A stretch of 64,000 nt of DNA from Deuterostichococcus epilithicus (taxonomy: Eukaryota; Chlorophyta; Trebouxiophyceae; Prasiolales; Stichococcaceae): contig JAVTLE010000015.1 in the NCBI GenBank assembly GCA_033439295.1, positions 682,001 to 746,000 of the forward strand. The letters are read 5' to 3'. Shown piece by piece: positions 33,501-43,493 of this stretch (its first letter is position 1; every line of letters begins with the position of its first letter). The notes under the pieces were generated by a model. It saw nothing but the letters and a program-made list of their open reading frames with translations, had not been told where the DNA came from and ran no database searches. The translations under genes were made by a program, and so were the position numbers.

Positions 33501-35286
33501 CCTACTACTGTATGTCCGACTTCATTGCACCCAAGGCGCGCCCACTCTCCGTGTTGCCGCTGCCGTGCGCTGCACCTGCAGGGCCGTGCATTGCAGGTGA
33601 TGTGCTGCGGGTCGCTGGCTGAGCGTTGGGTACGGAAGGGTGATGCGACCCGGGCGTGTATTCAGAACCCACACACAGGCAGGTTGCATGTGCGGCAGTC
33701 GCATGGGCTGAAGCCGACGCACCGCTGGGACTGACTCGCTTGTTCTTGACGTGCGGCGGTATAGGAGTCCGGGGTCGGCGACTACCTCGGCCTGTTCGCC
33801 AATGCCGCCTTTGGCTTGGAGCCCATCGTGGCAGCCTACAAGGCCGCTGGCGATGACTACTCCTACATCATGGCGGAGGCCCTTGCCGACAGGTGCGGGC
33901 TCGTGCATGCTCATGCGCTGTGTGAACAGGGGACCTGGTCAGAGTAAGGACACCACTGTCGTGCACAGCGGCCTCGGGCTGCTGCTGTGCGCGGGGAGGA
34001 GGGGATGGCTTCGCAGCCGCACGGCGTGCCCGCTGGCAGAGCCGTCCAGCGAGCCCGCACAAACGCGCATGCCAGGCGACCCCGGCTGGGGGCCGCCTGT
34101 TGACTGCCTCCGCAGGCTGGCGGAAGCGTTTGCAGAGAAGCCGCACGAGATCGTGCGCGTGGTCAGGGCTGAGGTCTCTCCTCTGGCGGCACATTTGCAG
34201 GCTGGCGGAGGCGTTTGCAGAGAAGCTGCACGAGATTGTGCGCAAGGACCTGTGGGGTTATGCGCCTGACGAGGAGCTGTCCACCGATGACCTGCTCAAG
34301 GTCAAGTACCAGGTGGGTGCTGGTTTCTGAATCACTTTTGGGTGAGATCTGGGCCGAAAGGGTTGAACTTCGGCACAGGACATTCCCCCTACAGTGTTGG
34401 TGAAAGCCGTAGGAGGAGGCAAGGCACATAGGCCAGCATTTTGTGTCACGCCGCGCCTGTCTTCGCAGCCGCTTGCCGATCATTGTCCTGCAGCCAATCA
34501 TTCTGCGGTGCCGTGTGCTCCTGCCGGCGGTCGCCATGCTGAATACATGCTGCCGCCGTCCCTGCAGATGGATAGAAGATTAACATTGCAATACATACTG
34601 CAGGGCATCCGGCCGGCGCCGGGCTACCCGAGCCAGCCGGACCACACGGAGAAGGCTACAATGTGGGAGCTGATGGACGCAGAGGCACAGACGGGCATGA
34701 CGCTGACGGAGTCTATGGCGATGCTGCCCGCGGCGGCGGTTTCGGGCCTCTACTTTGGTGGCGCCCCCTCCACCTACTTTGCGGTGGGTACCCATGTATG
34801 AGACAACCTGCCTCCGCGGAAGGCGAGGGCCCACCGGGACCACACTGCGTCCGTGGCTTGCAAGGCTGGAGGTGGTGGCGAGCAAATAAGCGAAGGAGGA
34901 GGCTGATGCAGCATTGCATTTGGGCTGCAGGTCGGCAAGATCACGGCAGACCAGGTGAGTCCGCCACCCAACAGCATACCAGGGCCGTCCGACGCGGCGC
35001 ACTTTCGGATTGCCACGCGCTTCTGCTCAGGCCACGGCATGGGTCTCGCGGCTTCCAAATCATAACCTGCTGTCGTGGTCACAGGTGGAGGACTACTCCA
35101 AGCGGAAGGGGCAGGAGCTAGAGTTGACGCAGAAGTGGCTCAGCCCCATGGTGAGCTCTTTAATCATCTCACCTGCGCTGACTGAACAGAACTGATTTGA
35201 GCTGAGCTGAACTGGACCCACTTTCTGACTCAACCGAAGCGATGCTTGCCTTTTTGCCTTTTTTGCAGCTGAACTATGAGCCCTGA
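17335..35286 (+). CDS. METH: cobalamin-dependent methionine synthase with duplicated catalytic half (about 2,254 aa)
   Basis: Methylates homocysteine to methionine using 5-methyltetrahydrofolate through cobalamin. Exons read: 17335-17508, 17629-17692, 17805-18388 (N-terminal extension); 18580-18719, 19005-19098, 19290-19406, 19680-19880, 20059-20271, 20479-20647, 20943-21042, 21362-21566, 21884-22113, 22323-22413, 22821-23096, 23371-23523, 23768-23902 (Hcy and folate modules, copy 1); 24130-24242, 24560-24653, 24821-24937, 25236-25436, 25723-25935, 26129-26297, 26577-26676, 26890-27094, 27464-27693, 27898-27988, 28223-28362, 28723-28858, 29164-29353 (copy 2); 29621-29736, 29998-30123, 30380-30577, 30779-31004, 31644-31834, 32151-32270, 32617-32730, 32965-33045, 33416-33535, 33765-33892, 34201-34312, 34604-34783, 34931-34954, 35085-35150, 35269-35286. 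All phases join and the total is a multiple of three. Motifs include VGLNCALG and GGCCGS (zinc Cys) in both copies, [11 protein letters not shown] (B12) and GIRPAPGYP (AdoMet domain). One intron (after 33535) is GC-AG. The exon 1-3 extension is the least certain part. Confidence 0.88.
17562..17619 (+). repeat. 29-bp tandem duplication in METH intron 1
   Basis: CAGTGGTATG-(C/T)C(C/A)AACAGCTGTTCACGTC is repeated twice in tandem (17562-17590 and 17591-17619) with two differences, ten bases before the acceptor of exon 2. Confidence 0.75.
18580..23902 (+). other. METH catalytic module, copy 1 (homocysteine + folate domains)
   Basis: Thirteen exons encode about 708 residues. The homocysteine domain runs from [13 protein letters not shown] (18690) through [38 protein letters not shown] and VGLNCALG to [13 protein letters not shown], giving the three zinc cysteines. 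The pterin/folate domain includes [51 protein letters not shown] and [13 protein letters not shown]. It ends in a linker unique to this copy (about 23785-23902: [16 protein letters not shown] then ...LVPEYK). No motif residue is visibly lost, so the copy looks catalytically competent. Confidence 0.85.
23903..24129 (+). other. METH intron between the two modules, open in frame almost to its end
   Basis: Intron starting GTCGGT and ending CCGCAG. If retained, the reading frame of copy 1 continues for 71 codons to a TGA at 24116-24118, just before the acceptor. No in-frame ATG able to start copy 2 on its own is present after that TGA. Retention would therefore yield a stand-alone N-terminal half and splicing would yield the double-module protein. 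Confidence 0.5.
24130..29353 (+). other. METH catalytic module, copy 2 (homocysteine + folate domains)
   Basis: A second full set of the same domains, starting [15 protein letters not shown], which is homologous to [15 protein letters not shown] at the start of copy 1. The same motifs are intact ([51 protein letters not shown]). Exon lengths and phases repeat those of copy 1 (for example 94, 117, 201, 213, 169, 100, 205, 230 and 91 bases). There is one extra intron at 28363-28722, and one intron present in copy 1 is absent here at 29316/29317. The copy ends with VRKLGE and continues into the cap domain, as in normal MetH. Confidence 0.88.
28516..28676 (+). repeat. 41-bp minisatellite, four copies, in a METH intron
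   Basis: Units begin GGCTGGTTGAACACACTCGT and recur at 28517, 28558, 28599 and 28640 with an exact 41-base period and few mismatches. The array sits in the intron that interrupts copy 2 but not copy 1 of the folate module. Confidence 0.9.
31474..31523 (+). repeat. duplicated METH exon fragment with its own splice sites (possible alternative exon)
   Basis: Encodes [17 protein letters not shown], a near copy of [17 protein letters not shown] at the start of the exon at 31644. It has a GCAG acceptor in the right phase and is followed by a GT donor. Because it ends in phase 0 it cannot join the 31644 acceptor (phase 1). It could join the internal CAG at 31691-31693, so inclusion would replace rather than add these residues. 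Confidence 0.65.
34116..34158 (+). repeat. duplicated METH exon start upstream of the exon at 34201
   Basis: Forty-three bases encode [14 protein letters not shown] (after the completed Arg codon) and match 34201-34243 ([14 protein letters not shown]) with three mismatches. The period is 85 bases. The copy includes a GCAG acceptor in the right phase and is followed by GTGGTC. Confidence 0.7.
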
Positions 35287-35784
35287 GCGAGATCTAACGA
35301 CCAGACAGTGAGTCGAGGCGGCACAGGCGCAGCTGGCGGCTGCCATTCTCTCGGCTGTGCGGTTATTCTGAGGTTACCAGTGCGTTGAGGCAACTTTGTA
35401 CTCCACCCAGAAGAACGATATTGATTTGATCCATCATCGAAAGATGAGATGCAGTGTCAGCTGTAAATTTGGCATCGAAATACAGGCGGCAGACCAACAT
35501 CCTTCACCTGCAACATGCAAGCGGCCATCGAACATTCCATTTCCATGTGCGTAGATCGATGGTATGCCCGTACACATCACAGATCTTCGTGTCGTCGCAG
35601 TACGTAGACTTGTCTACAGAGGCGCTGTGTGCCTCGATCTTGACCAGCGAAGCTCAGCCAAATTTACGTTTGGGTTGTCTTTACATGCTTCATGGTTGGA
35701 GCATTTTAAAGCGGGTATCCACGTCGCGCTTGCCTTGGGAGTTCAGTTCCCACCGGGACCCATCTCTGCACGCCACCACACCAC
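35287..35784. other. intergenic region downstream of METH
   Basis: No gene seen. TGTAA at 35462-35466, 176 bases after the METH stop, is a candidate poly(A) signal. The right part should include the promoter of the aminotransferase gene. Confidence 0.4.
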
Positions 35785-38700
35785 ATGTGCACTGCCAGGC
35801 TATTGAGCCAGCGTTTGCAAGCTCCTGCGGCAGTCCTTGAGCAGGGGCTCTGGCGCCGGTTGTATACACCTGGCAGGCAGAGAAGCATCTACCAGTCTTT
35901 TGCACAGCGGCCCTGCGTCAGCACAATGGCGGCAGGTGCAGTGGCGCCACAGGGGGCCAACCAGCTCGGGGTGCGGGCCTTTGCTTCATCTCGGCCTGCA
36001 ACAGCATCATACTCGCATGTCCCGAGTGCGAGGAATCGACCTGTACATTGAGGGCTATCCGCACAACAGGACCAGGACCCTGCAAAGTTGGCCATGCATG
36101 AAACAGTGACCGTGCGACTGCCGGTGTGCAGACCTCGAGGCGGGTGCAGGTGACGGATGCGCCGGTCATCGGCAAGACGAAGGCGCTCATAGCAGGCGTT
36201 CAGGGAGTGCAGTCGCTGGCGCAGGGTGCGATGTCCGCTGTGCAACGGATGCGGTGCTGTGCTGGCCTGGTAAAGGGGCTAGCACTAGCTCTGCTTCCTT
36301 TATTCTGCTTCGATTGCCAGACACGGCGATCAAGGTGCTCAACCATGCACGACCACCAATGGCAAATCGTGCGCGCTCTGCCGCTGGAGTGCTCACAGCA
36401 GCTGCTTCCAAATGCAGGCATAGTGCACTGGATGCCGCCGCAGGCCGCACTGGAAGCGGTCGCAGCAGCGGCGACCGACCCTGCCCTCAGCCAGTATGGG
36501 CCAGACGCCGGGATGCCCCTGCTGCGGCAGGCTCTCATTAGCAAGCTGGCGGCGGAGAATGATGTCCAACAGGCGAGCCCCTGCGGCACTGCGGCGGTGG
36601 CACCCTTTCACGCGAGGGCACATCGGCATGTGTGGAGGCCGTCTCAGGCAGCACATGCAGGCCACGGGTGCCTGGACACAGCCGATCTTCCAGACCTGAA
36701 GAGCCGCGAAGCCGGTCGACCGCTCGCCCCTCTGCAGTTCGAACCAACATGAGGGTGGATGTGTGAAGAGGCTTGGTGCGGTCCTTTCGCAGGTGGACGT
36801 CATGGTGACTGCGGGCGCGAACCAGGCGTTCATGAACGTGGTGCTGGCCCTGCTGGACGAGGGGGATGCCGCCGTGCTGTTCAAACCCTACTACTTCAAC
36901 CACCTCATGGCGCTGCAGGCGCGCACCCGTGCTCCAATTTGCAACATCTGTGGGGTGCCAGGAAGGCTGCGCTCTGGTTGCCGCAGGGTTCGATTGGTCC
37001 GGCACGCCTCGGACATCGCCTTGCCTGCGGCAGCAAGCCTGGCAATGCACCGGCTGTGCTCGATGTGCTTGATGTATTAGTTCGTGGCTGCAGCTGATCC
37101 TGCATGAGCTTTGCTACAACATGCCGTGTGCAGATGACGGGGAGCGCAAGCAGCGTAGTGTTCGGCCCCTGCGACCCATCCAGCTGGCACCCCGACCTGG
37201 ATTGGCTGCAGCGGGCGCTGCAGGCGCCATCGCCGCCGCGCATGGTCGTGCTGGTCAACCCCTGCAACCCCACAGGCACACTTAGTTCATCACCGATTTT
37301 TGTCATGGATCCTTCTGTAAACTACTTGACAATTCGACCCTTTCACGTTGAACTGGCAGGCAGGTGCCGCGGAGGTCCTGGCGCCAACCTGCCTACACGA
37401 AAGTCGGCCCTCTCCCCAATGCACCAGCAAGCTCGGCGCCCTTGGGCCCGGGCCTCACACGCTGTCAGCAGGCAGCCTGCAGCTTTGCAGATATCGCATC
37501 CCTGCTCGACTGTGGTTGACGCTGTGCTGCCTGCGGGCGTGCTGGTGGACCCCGTCCGTCCCAACTGTGAAGCTTGCCAGCCAGCAGCTTACAGTATGAG
37601 AATCTAATCTTCCTGTGGCATCTCTGCTGATGTGCGCAGGCGTGCTGCTGGACCGGTCTGAATTGGAGCGAGCCAGCGCGCTGTGCGCAGCCGCGGGCGC
37701 CTGGCTGGTAGTGGACAACACCTACGAGCACTTCGTGTACGATGGCGCGGCGCACGCCTGCGTGGCGGGGCCGCACGTCATCAATCTGTTCTCCTTCTCA
37801 AAGGTGAGTGCGCTGCCGGCCTGTATCTGCCAGGCTGGGTGCCGGCGGCGGCGGCGCACGCCTGATGTAGCACTGCAGGGCGCATCTCCGGCGGCAGCCA
37901 GCACTGACCAGCTGCATCGCACATACATCCCAACAGCAACATCTGCTGCTTCGAGGGTCACGCCTGCCCCGCTGTCATCGTGGCCTTGCCCAGCATTGCC
38001 CAGCACTGCCGAGTGGCCTGAAGCAGGCGCGCCTTCGATCTGCAGGCTTATGGCATGATGGGCTGGAGGTGCGGGTACATTGCATACCCCACGCCGGAGG
38101 CCGGCGCGCCGGCGAGTCTTGGCGCGGAGCTCACCAAAGTGCAGGATACCATCCCTATATGCGCGCCACAGGCATGCTCCTGCGCAGCTGGCCGATTTCC
38201 GCTTGGTGACCGGTGACCTGCACACCTTTCTTACTGCACAACAAGCAACGGAGTCCTTCAGGCCACGCTCTGCTCGAAGGGTGCTTGCTGGTCGTTCAGC
38301 TGTCGTGCACTTTGACCTGCTCACTTGACAGCTCCAGGGGGTGGAAGGACCGCTGCTTCCACAGTCCAGTCACCAGCGCACACACACGAGACGGAACAAT
38401 CTACTCGGACTCTTAAGTGAGATGTTGCGCCCCTGTGTGACCGCAGGCAGGGCAGCTGGTGGCACTGAGGGCGCTGGCGGAGGGCCGCAGCTGGGTCACC
38501 GACAAGGTGGCCGCGCTGCAGGGCAACAGGCGCGCTCCTTGCTGACTTCCTCTGCTGTCCCCTTCCTGCGCCGTGAGGCGGAAGAGCCACTGGGGGGCAA
38601 GCCGCGTCGCCGCTGCCTGCGCTGCCGATGTGGCCACCCTGCACTGAGCTGTGCCACAAGCAGTACCCTTCGCGTGTGCTGTGACGGTGCCGATACCTGC

Positions 38701-39501
38701 AGGCTGAGTGGAACCCAGACGCTGTGAGCACAGTCTGTGAAAGATGTTTGCCACATCGAACTGCATCTGCATCCGCGTGCACTTGATGCGCAATGCAAAA
38801 CCACCACAGGGAGGCAGCGCTGCACGCCCTCCGCCCGCTGGACGGCATTGGCCTTGGCAGCGGACCACCCCTGCTGGATTGACATGCATTGAAATGTCGG
38901 CCCGCCTTGTCATGCAGGGAGGCAGTGCTAGACGCCCTCAGCCCGCTAGGCGGCATCGGCAGCGGAATCGCGGACGGCAAGGGCGCCATCTATTTATGGG
39001 CCAAGCTGCCGAATGGTATGTGTCTCTCCCAGCTTGCGGCGCACGAAGCGGCGGTGCCGTGTGGCTGTGTGATGCCTGGAACGGCACTCGAACGACCAGA
39101 AGGGTGCAGCGGAAGCATGCACCGAGATGCATGCCATCAAAACCAGCTCTCAGAGGCAGCCCCTCCCCCTCCCCCCCGCCACCATCCGCTCCCAGGACCT
39201 GCAGACTGAACCCTGGCCACGGATACAACGGCTATCCATCTGCGCAGGCTGCGAGGACGATGAGGCGGTCGTGGCGTGGCTTGTGCGGGCGCACAAGGTG
39301 TGCGTCATCCCGGGCTCCAGCTGCGGCGCGCCCGGACACATCCGTGCCGCCTTCGCCAATTTGCCGCCGGGGCCGACGCGGGCGGCGGCCNCGGCGCTCA
39401 AGGCCGGCCTGCGGCAGCTCGTTGACCAGGGGGCGGAGGCGCTGCGGCAGGCCGGCGCCGCCAGGCGACAGCCGCCAGATGGAAACTGGGCGCAGCACTG
39501 A
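35785..39501 (+). CDS. PLP-dependent class I/II aminotransferase, VAS1/ISS1-like
   Basis: Transfers an amino group using pyridoxal phosphate. Arabidopsis VAS1/ISS1 uses methionine to re-aminate aromatic oxo-acids; specificity here is inferred from similarity. Confident exons: 36132-36225 (TSRRVQVTDAPVIGKTKAL), 36418-36572 (GIVHWMPPQAALEA), 36793-36918 (VMVTAGANQAFMNVVLALL), 37134-37275 (MTGSASSVVFGP...VNPCNPTG), 37640-37803 (VVDNTYEHFVYDG...NLFSFSK, with the PLP lysine at its end), 38046-38171 (AYGMMGWRCGYIAYP), 38447-38529, 38918-39015 (GKGAIYLWAKLPN) and 39248-39501 (VIPGSSCGAPGHIR, TGA at 39499-39501). The N-terminal exon is uncertain; ATGs at 35785 and 35926 open an Arg/Ala/Ser-rich, presequence-like frame. 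Several introns have GC donors. One base (39391) is ambiguous, leaving one residue undefined. Confidence 0.82.
38810..38863 (+). repeat. duplicated aminotransferase exon start
   Basis: Begins after a CACAG acceptor-like site and reads EAALHALRPLDGIGLGSG, a diverged copy of EAVLDALSPLGGIGSG in the true exon at 38918. The period is about 108 bases. The copy lacks the rest of the exon and has no obvious donor that would keep the frame. Confidence 0.65.
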
Positions 39502-40327
39502 CGCCGCTGGCTGGGGGCCCTCGGCACCCCGGTAGCTGCTTTAGCAGAGAACACATAATGTGGCTGTCTCGTGAGGCGGCGCTATATATGGCGTGTCGAT
39601 ATTCTAGTGACCTAGTGCGCTTAATCGAATGCGGCATGGCTACTGACAATGCAAGGCTTGCGCACAACCCCCCAGGCATGGTAATGAGCTGACGAGACGG
39701 TCTCTCATGAGTGGGCTGCCACGTTGGCATTGCAGTGGGTACAAGTAGATTGCCTCGCACAGCAGGCATTGGCGATAGTGCAAACCATGGCGGAGCACTT
39801 CCAAAACGAATGCATGCTTTCATGCCGGGCGTTCCGTGTGCCAAGGACGATCGAGCAATCCTACACAAAATGTCAAACAATGCAAAATGCCTGTCAACCC
39901 GTCAGAACCCACCGAAAGCACCACATAAAGAAAACTGGCAGCCGCAGCATAAATCGCTGCCAAATGCATGGCCATTTTGTCTGCTATACCCTGAGTCGTC
40001 AGCTCGGTCTAAGTTTACCTACCCGAACGTCAGGTGCGCTTCACCAGAAACAGAATACATGTTCAGACAGCTCGCTGCTAAATCTGTTGTAGCATGCCAC
40101 GGCATGCGTGCTGACGCCTAGAGTCATTTGCTTTTCCGTCACAAGCTTAAAAGCCACAGCCTTCATGCCGCAGCTCCAGAGATGGCTCCGTCTGCTCCTT
40201 AGGTATTGCAGGTGAGCCGCCATCCAGGCTTTGGCATCGAGCGCCGGGCTCGACAAGCTGCTGCCTCGGCGCACGATCGCCAAACCGCCAGGGCAGCGGC
40301 TGCTGCGCTGCTGTGCCATGCGTGAGC
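39502..40327. other. convergent intergenic region, no gene seen
   Basis: 826 bases between the ends of the aminotransferase and hydrolase genes, locally AT-richer (39560-40120). ORFs of 80-136 codons occur but have no recognisable features or splice context. Confidence 0.4.
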
Positions 40328-42352
40328 TCAGTAGAGCCACCACTTGACGTCGCCCTCAAGCTCGGCTGCACGCAGTGCAATGGACTTTCAGTTGTCACCT
40401 GGCGGCCAATCTGCAGGTGCTTTACATGAAATGAAGTGCTACATTACGTGGGCAGCTTTGGCACGGTGCCGGCGAGCGAGTTGTGCGCGGACCTGCGTTG
40501 CCCAGCGAGTGGCCACCTCCATAGACTTGTAGGCTCATGGGAAAGCCCGGCTTCAGGATCCGCATCTGTGTCATGACCTCCCTAAGCCGCCCTGCAGCAA
40601 AGAGCATGCAGCAAAGCTGTTGGGACATAGTGCTCGTGTGCTTCCAAATCACGGTGCAGGACGTGTGGACACACTCGCATGACAGCCGGTGGATCGACCA
40701 GAAGCATTCACCTTGTGTGAACATGGGGTCTCTGTTGCCTGTGCTGAAGCGGATGGGCACCTTGTGCCACCCAATCTGCAGGCCATGCAGCATAGCGGCA
40801 TCAGAGAACAGCCCATGACAGTACCATGCCGCAATGCCAAGCCCAAGATGCACAGCGTTTTCTGCGTATGTGATGCGGCCACGACGTTCATGCGGTTGCT
40901 GCTATAGAGAGATAGGTGCAAGGTGCCTCTGATGTATGCTCACCTGCGAAGGGATAACGGCAGAGTGCTGCACCAGCGCGTGCGTCACATACGCTGTGCG
41001 TGACGCGAGCGCGCCCGCTGAGTAGCCGCCGCGGCTGAAGCCTGCAAGGCGAAGATGCCCAGCGGGCATATTATCAGCAGATGCAAAAGCTGGGGCAATC
41101 AAAACTGATTGTCGTCGACCTGTCCTTGCACTGCGCACACCCCATGCTGGCATGGAGTGAAAACCCAGAGCTGGTAGGGCATGGGAGGGCGAGGAATGGC
41201 GCACACCTGCGTACAAGATCTTTCTCCTGTTGATCTGCACGCCTGGCAGGCCGGTTACATACCTGTAGGACGCCTGCACACGCACAAGCAAAGCCGGTCG
41301 GAAGGGATTGAACCGTTGCAATGCTGTTGCACCTGTGCGCCCGTGCTTGCAGGATCTGCATATGCTCGGTATTGCTGACGACGCTCGAGGCACAGCTGCA
41401 TGTCGCGGTGCATGTGGAAGGTTAGTGCGCATTTCGAGGTCGCGGTCTCGGGCTTCTCTGTGACGCGCCTGCACGTGTTCCCAATCGGTGGAGAACGACT
41501 GTTTGGCGCTGCGCTGAGCCCAGACGAGCTTGTTCTTGGAGTCCGGCGCGACGATGATGAAGCTGCGACAGGCATCATTGACACCGCGCCTCAGGGCACA
41601 CCAGGCGACGGCTGGGCGGATTTGCTGCCGAGGCAAGGACACGATACCAATGGGTGGTGACGCCATGTTACAGTGTGAAAAGGTAACTTGCAAACGCAGA
41701 ACACCGCCGTAAGGCAGCTGTGCCCAGACCTTGCCAAAGGGCAGACACATAGTCGACTGGGAGGAAGCACAACGCACGCACCCGTACTTGTCGGCCAGCC
41801 ATGAGTAGTACTGCACCATCATGAGGCCGTTCATGCCGGAGCCGTGCAAGATGACCATGACCGGCAGCTGCCGGCCGCTGTAGGAGGGCGGGAGGTAGTA
41901 GTTCCCGAAGCGATCGCTGGCACCGATGTACCCCAGCGGGATGATGCCGCGGTAGCCGCCCGACCTGGTTTTCACCGCCGGCAGCACCCGCAGTTTGACC
42001 GTCGCGGCCGCTATTGTGGATGGGGCAGTCACGGCTGCGCGGCGGCAACAGCATGTGTCACGCCATGCCAAACGCGATGGCAATCACAATGCGAAGTGCA
42101 ACCGGGTAAGCCTGCTCCGAGCAATGAGCTGACGAGTGAGTCCCCCTGCCTATGGCAGCTGTCCGCGAAGCAATCGAACTATCTGCAATCTCGCCAGCTG
42201 TACATGCCATCGGAGGTGTCGTATGCCACGCGGGAGGGGTCGCCCAGCAGGGCAGCAACACAGGCGCAACCGAACGCACTGGCAATGGCCACGTCGACCG
42301 GAAGCATGATTGCGGCGCAAAGGATGGCCGAGAGGCAATGCGCCACCGCCAT
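40328..42352 (-). CDS. alpha/beta-hydrolase (esterase / PHB-depolymerase-like), N-terminally anchored or secreted
   Basis: Serine hydrolase. The ATG at 42352 gives a hydrophobic N-terminus (MAVAHCLSAILCAAIMLPVD then VAIASAFGCACVAALL), a signal peptide or anchor. A following exon around 41790-42030 contains the oxyanion strand VMVILHGSGMNG. Another (about 41490-41580) gives SFIIVAPDSKNKLVWAQR. The nucleophile elbow GFSRGGYSAGALASRTAYV (GxSxG) lies at about 40990-41045. FSTGNRDPMF (candidate Asp, about 40725-40755) and YGGGHSL (candidate His, about 40510) follow. The last exon appears to be AELEGDVKWWLY with TGA at 40330-40328, reached by a GC-AG intron. Reading through instead gives a stop at 40422. 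The exons linking the N-terminus to the first catalytic exon are not resolved. Substrate unknown. Confidence 0.65.
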
Positions 42353-43493
42353 CGCTGCTGGAGAGTTACGGCCCTGGGAGCAAATACACACCCGCTTGAG
42401 CGATGTTAAATCACAGAACAGTCTGCTGCAATATGAAATAAGGTTGTTGCAGCTCGTGCTGCAGGGCCGACCGTCGTGCGGCCAGCCCTGTCGGAGGTTC
42501 GAACTACTCCGCAGTCGCAGTTGCACCTCCTATACCGGACCGGATACGGCAGTGTATTGCCAGAGGGACGCAAGCCATGTGACATACAGCCACAAATTAT
42601 TGACATACGGCGAAGGATGGTGGAACAGAGAGGAGAGGGAGAAGAAGAATCAGTCCGCAAGGATCACAGGATCACAAGCGAAGCACTCGGGTGTCGCAGC
42701 GCCTGCATCTCAGGAGGCAATGCCGGTGACAGCGCGTAGCAGAGCTTTGCGGATTGTGCTGCGCTGCTCAAGGACTCTCCCGTGGTCCACACTGCAGTTC
42801 TGTGATGCGTTGCACATCGCCCATGTGCAAGCTGACCGGCAGGGGTCCCAGCGTCAGTGACGTCTGCCCAGATCAACACGAGCGCCGAGGGCTCCAGTAA
42901 CAATTGGATCTGCCGCAGGAGTACCACTCGGCAGGTGCAATCGTGCACCAGCCGCCGGCGCGCGAGAGCGGGATGCGGTTGTGCCGGGCAGCTGCAGGCG
43001 GTCAGACTGGAAGGTATGGAGCCTCGATGTATGGCTGGCGCAGCTCACGCCACCCATACGAGTGACACGGCATACGTCCGGCACGATCTGCTCAACAGAT
43101 CGGCGCTGTGATCTTAGCAAGACCAAATAGCAGCCCGTTGGTTGGAGGTGATTCGAAAGTAAAGCACGCCTGACCTGCGGCTACAGATGCACCAGCACTG
43201 CGTGGCGACCCCTGGTGTCTCAATGCGTCTACAAGACGACGCGCGCGCCGCACAGCCTCTCACGCGGCGACCGTATTGGAGCACGCTTCGCGTGAAGGCC
43301 CGCGCCTTATCGCAAGGCAAGGTGCAGCAGGACCCCTGCAGAGACGTTGATGGGTGGGCGGACACACGTTGTATGGCACGACCTACGCACTGCTGCGCGC
43401 GCTGAGGCGCTTTCGAGCATCCATTGAGCGTTGACTAAATGAACGGCACCAACCGAGGAAGGGTTTTGCCAGCACAACACACGTGGTATGACG
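42353..43493. other. intergenic region, no gene seen
   Basis: Over 1 kb without convincing coding signal on either strand. Several 70-90 codon ORFs overlap each other in different frames with no recognisable family. Confidence 0.35.

Larger units (their letters stand above)
29621..35286 (+). other. METH cobalamin-binding and AdoMet-reactivation half
   Basis: Single-copy C-terminal half. The cap ([24 protein letters not shown]...[16 protein letters not shown]) and the Rossmann B12 domain ([19 protein letters not shown] with the DxHxxG cobalt ligand His; [30 protein letters not shown]) are followed by the activation domain ([60 protein letters not shown]). It ends KWLSPMLNYEP with TGA at 35284-35286. 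A 24-base micro-exon (34931-34954, VGKITADQ) is needed to keep the domain complete. Confidence 0.88.
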
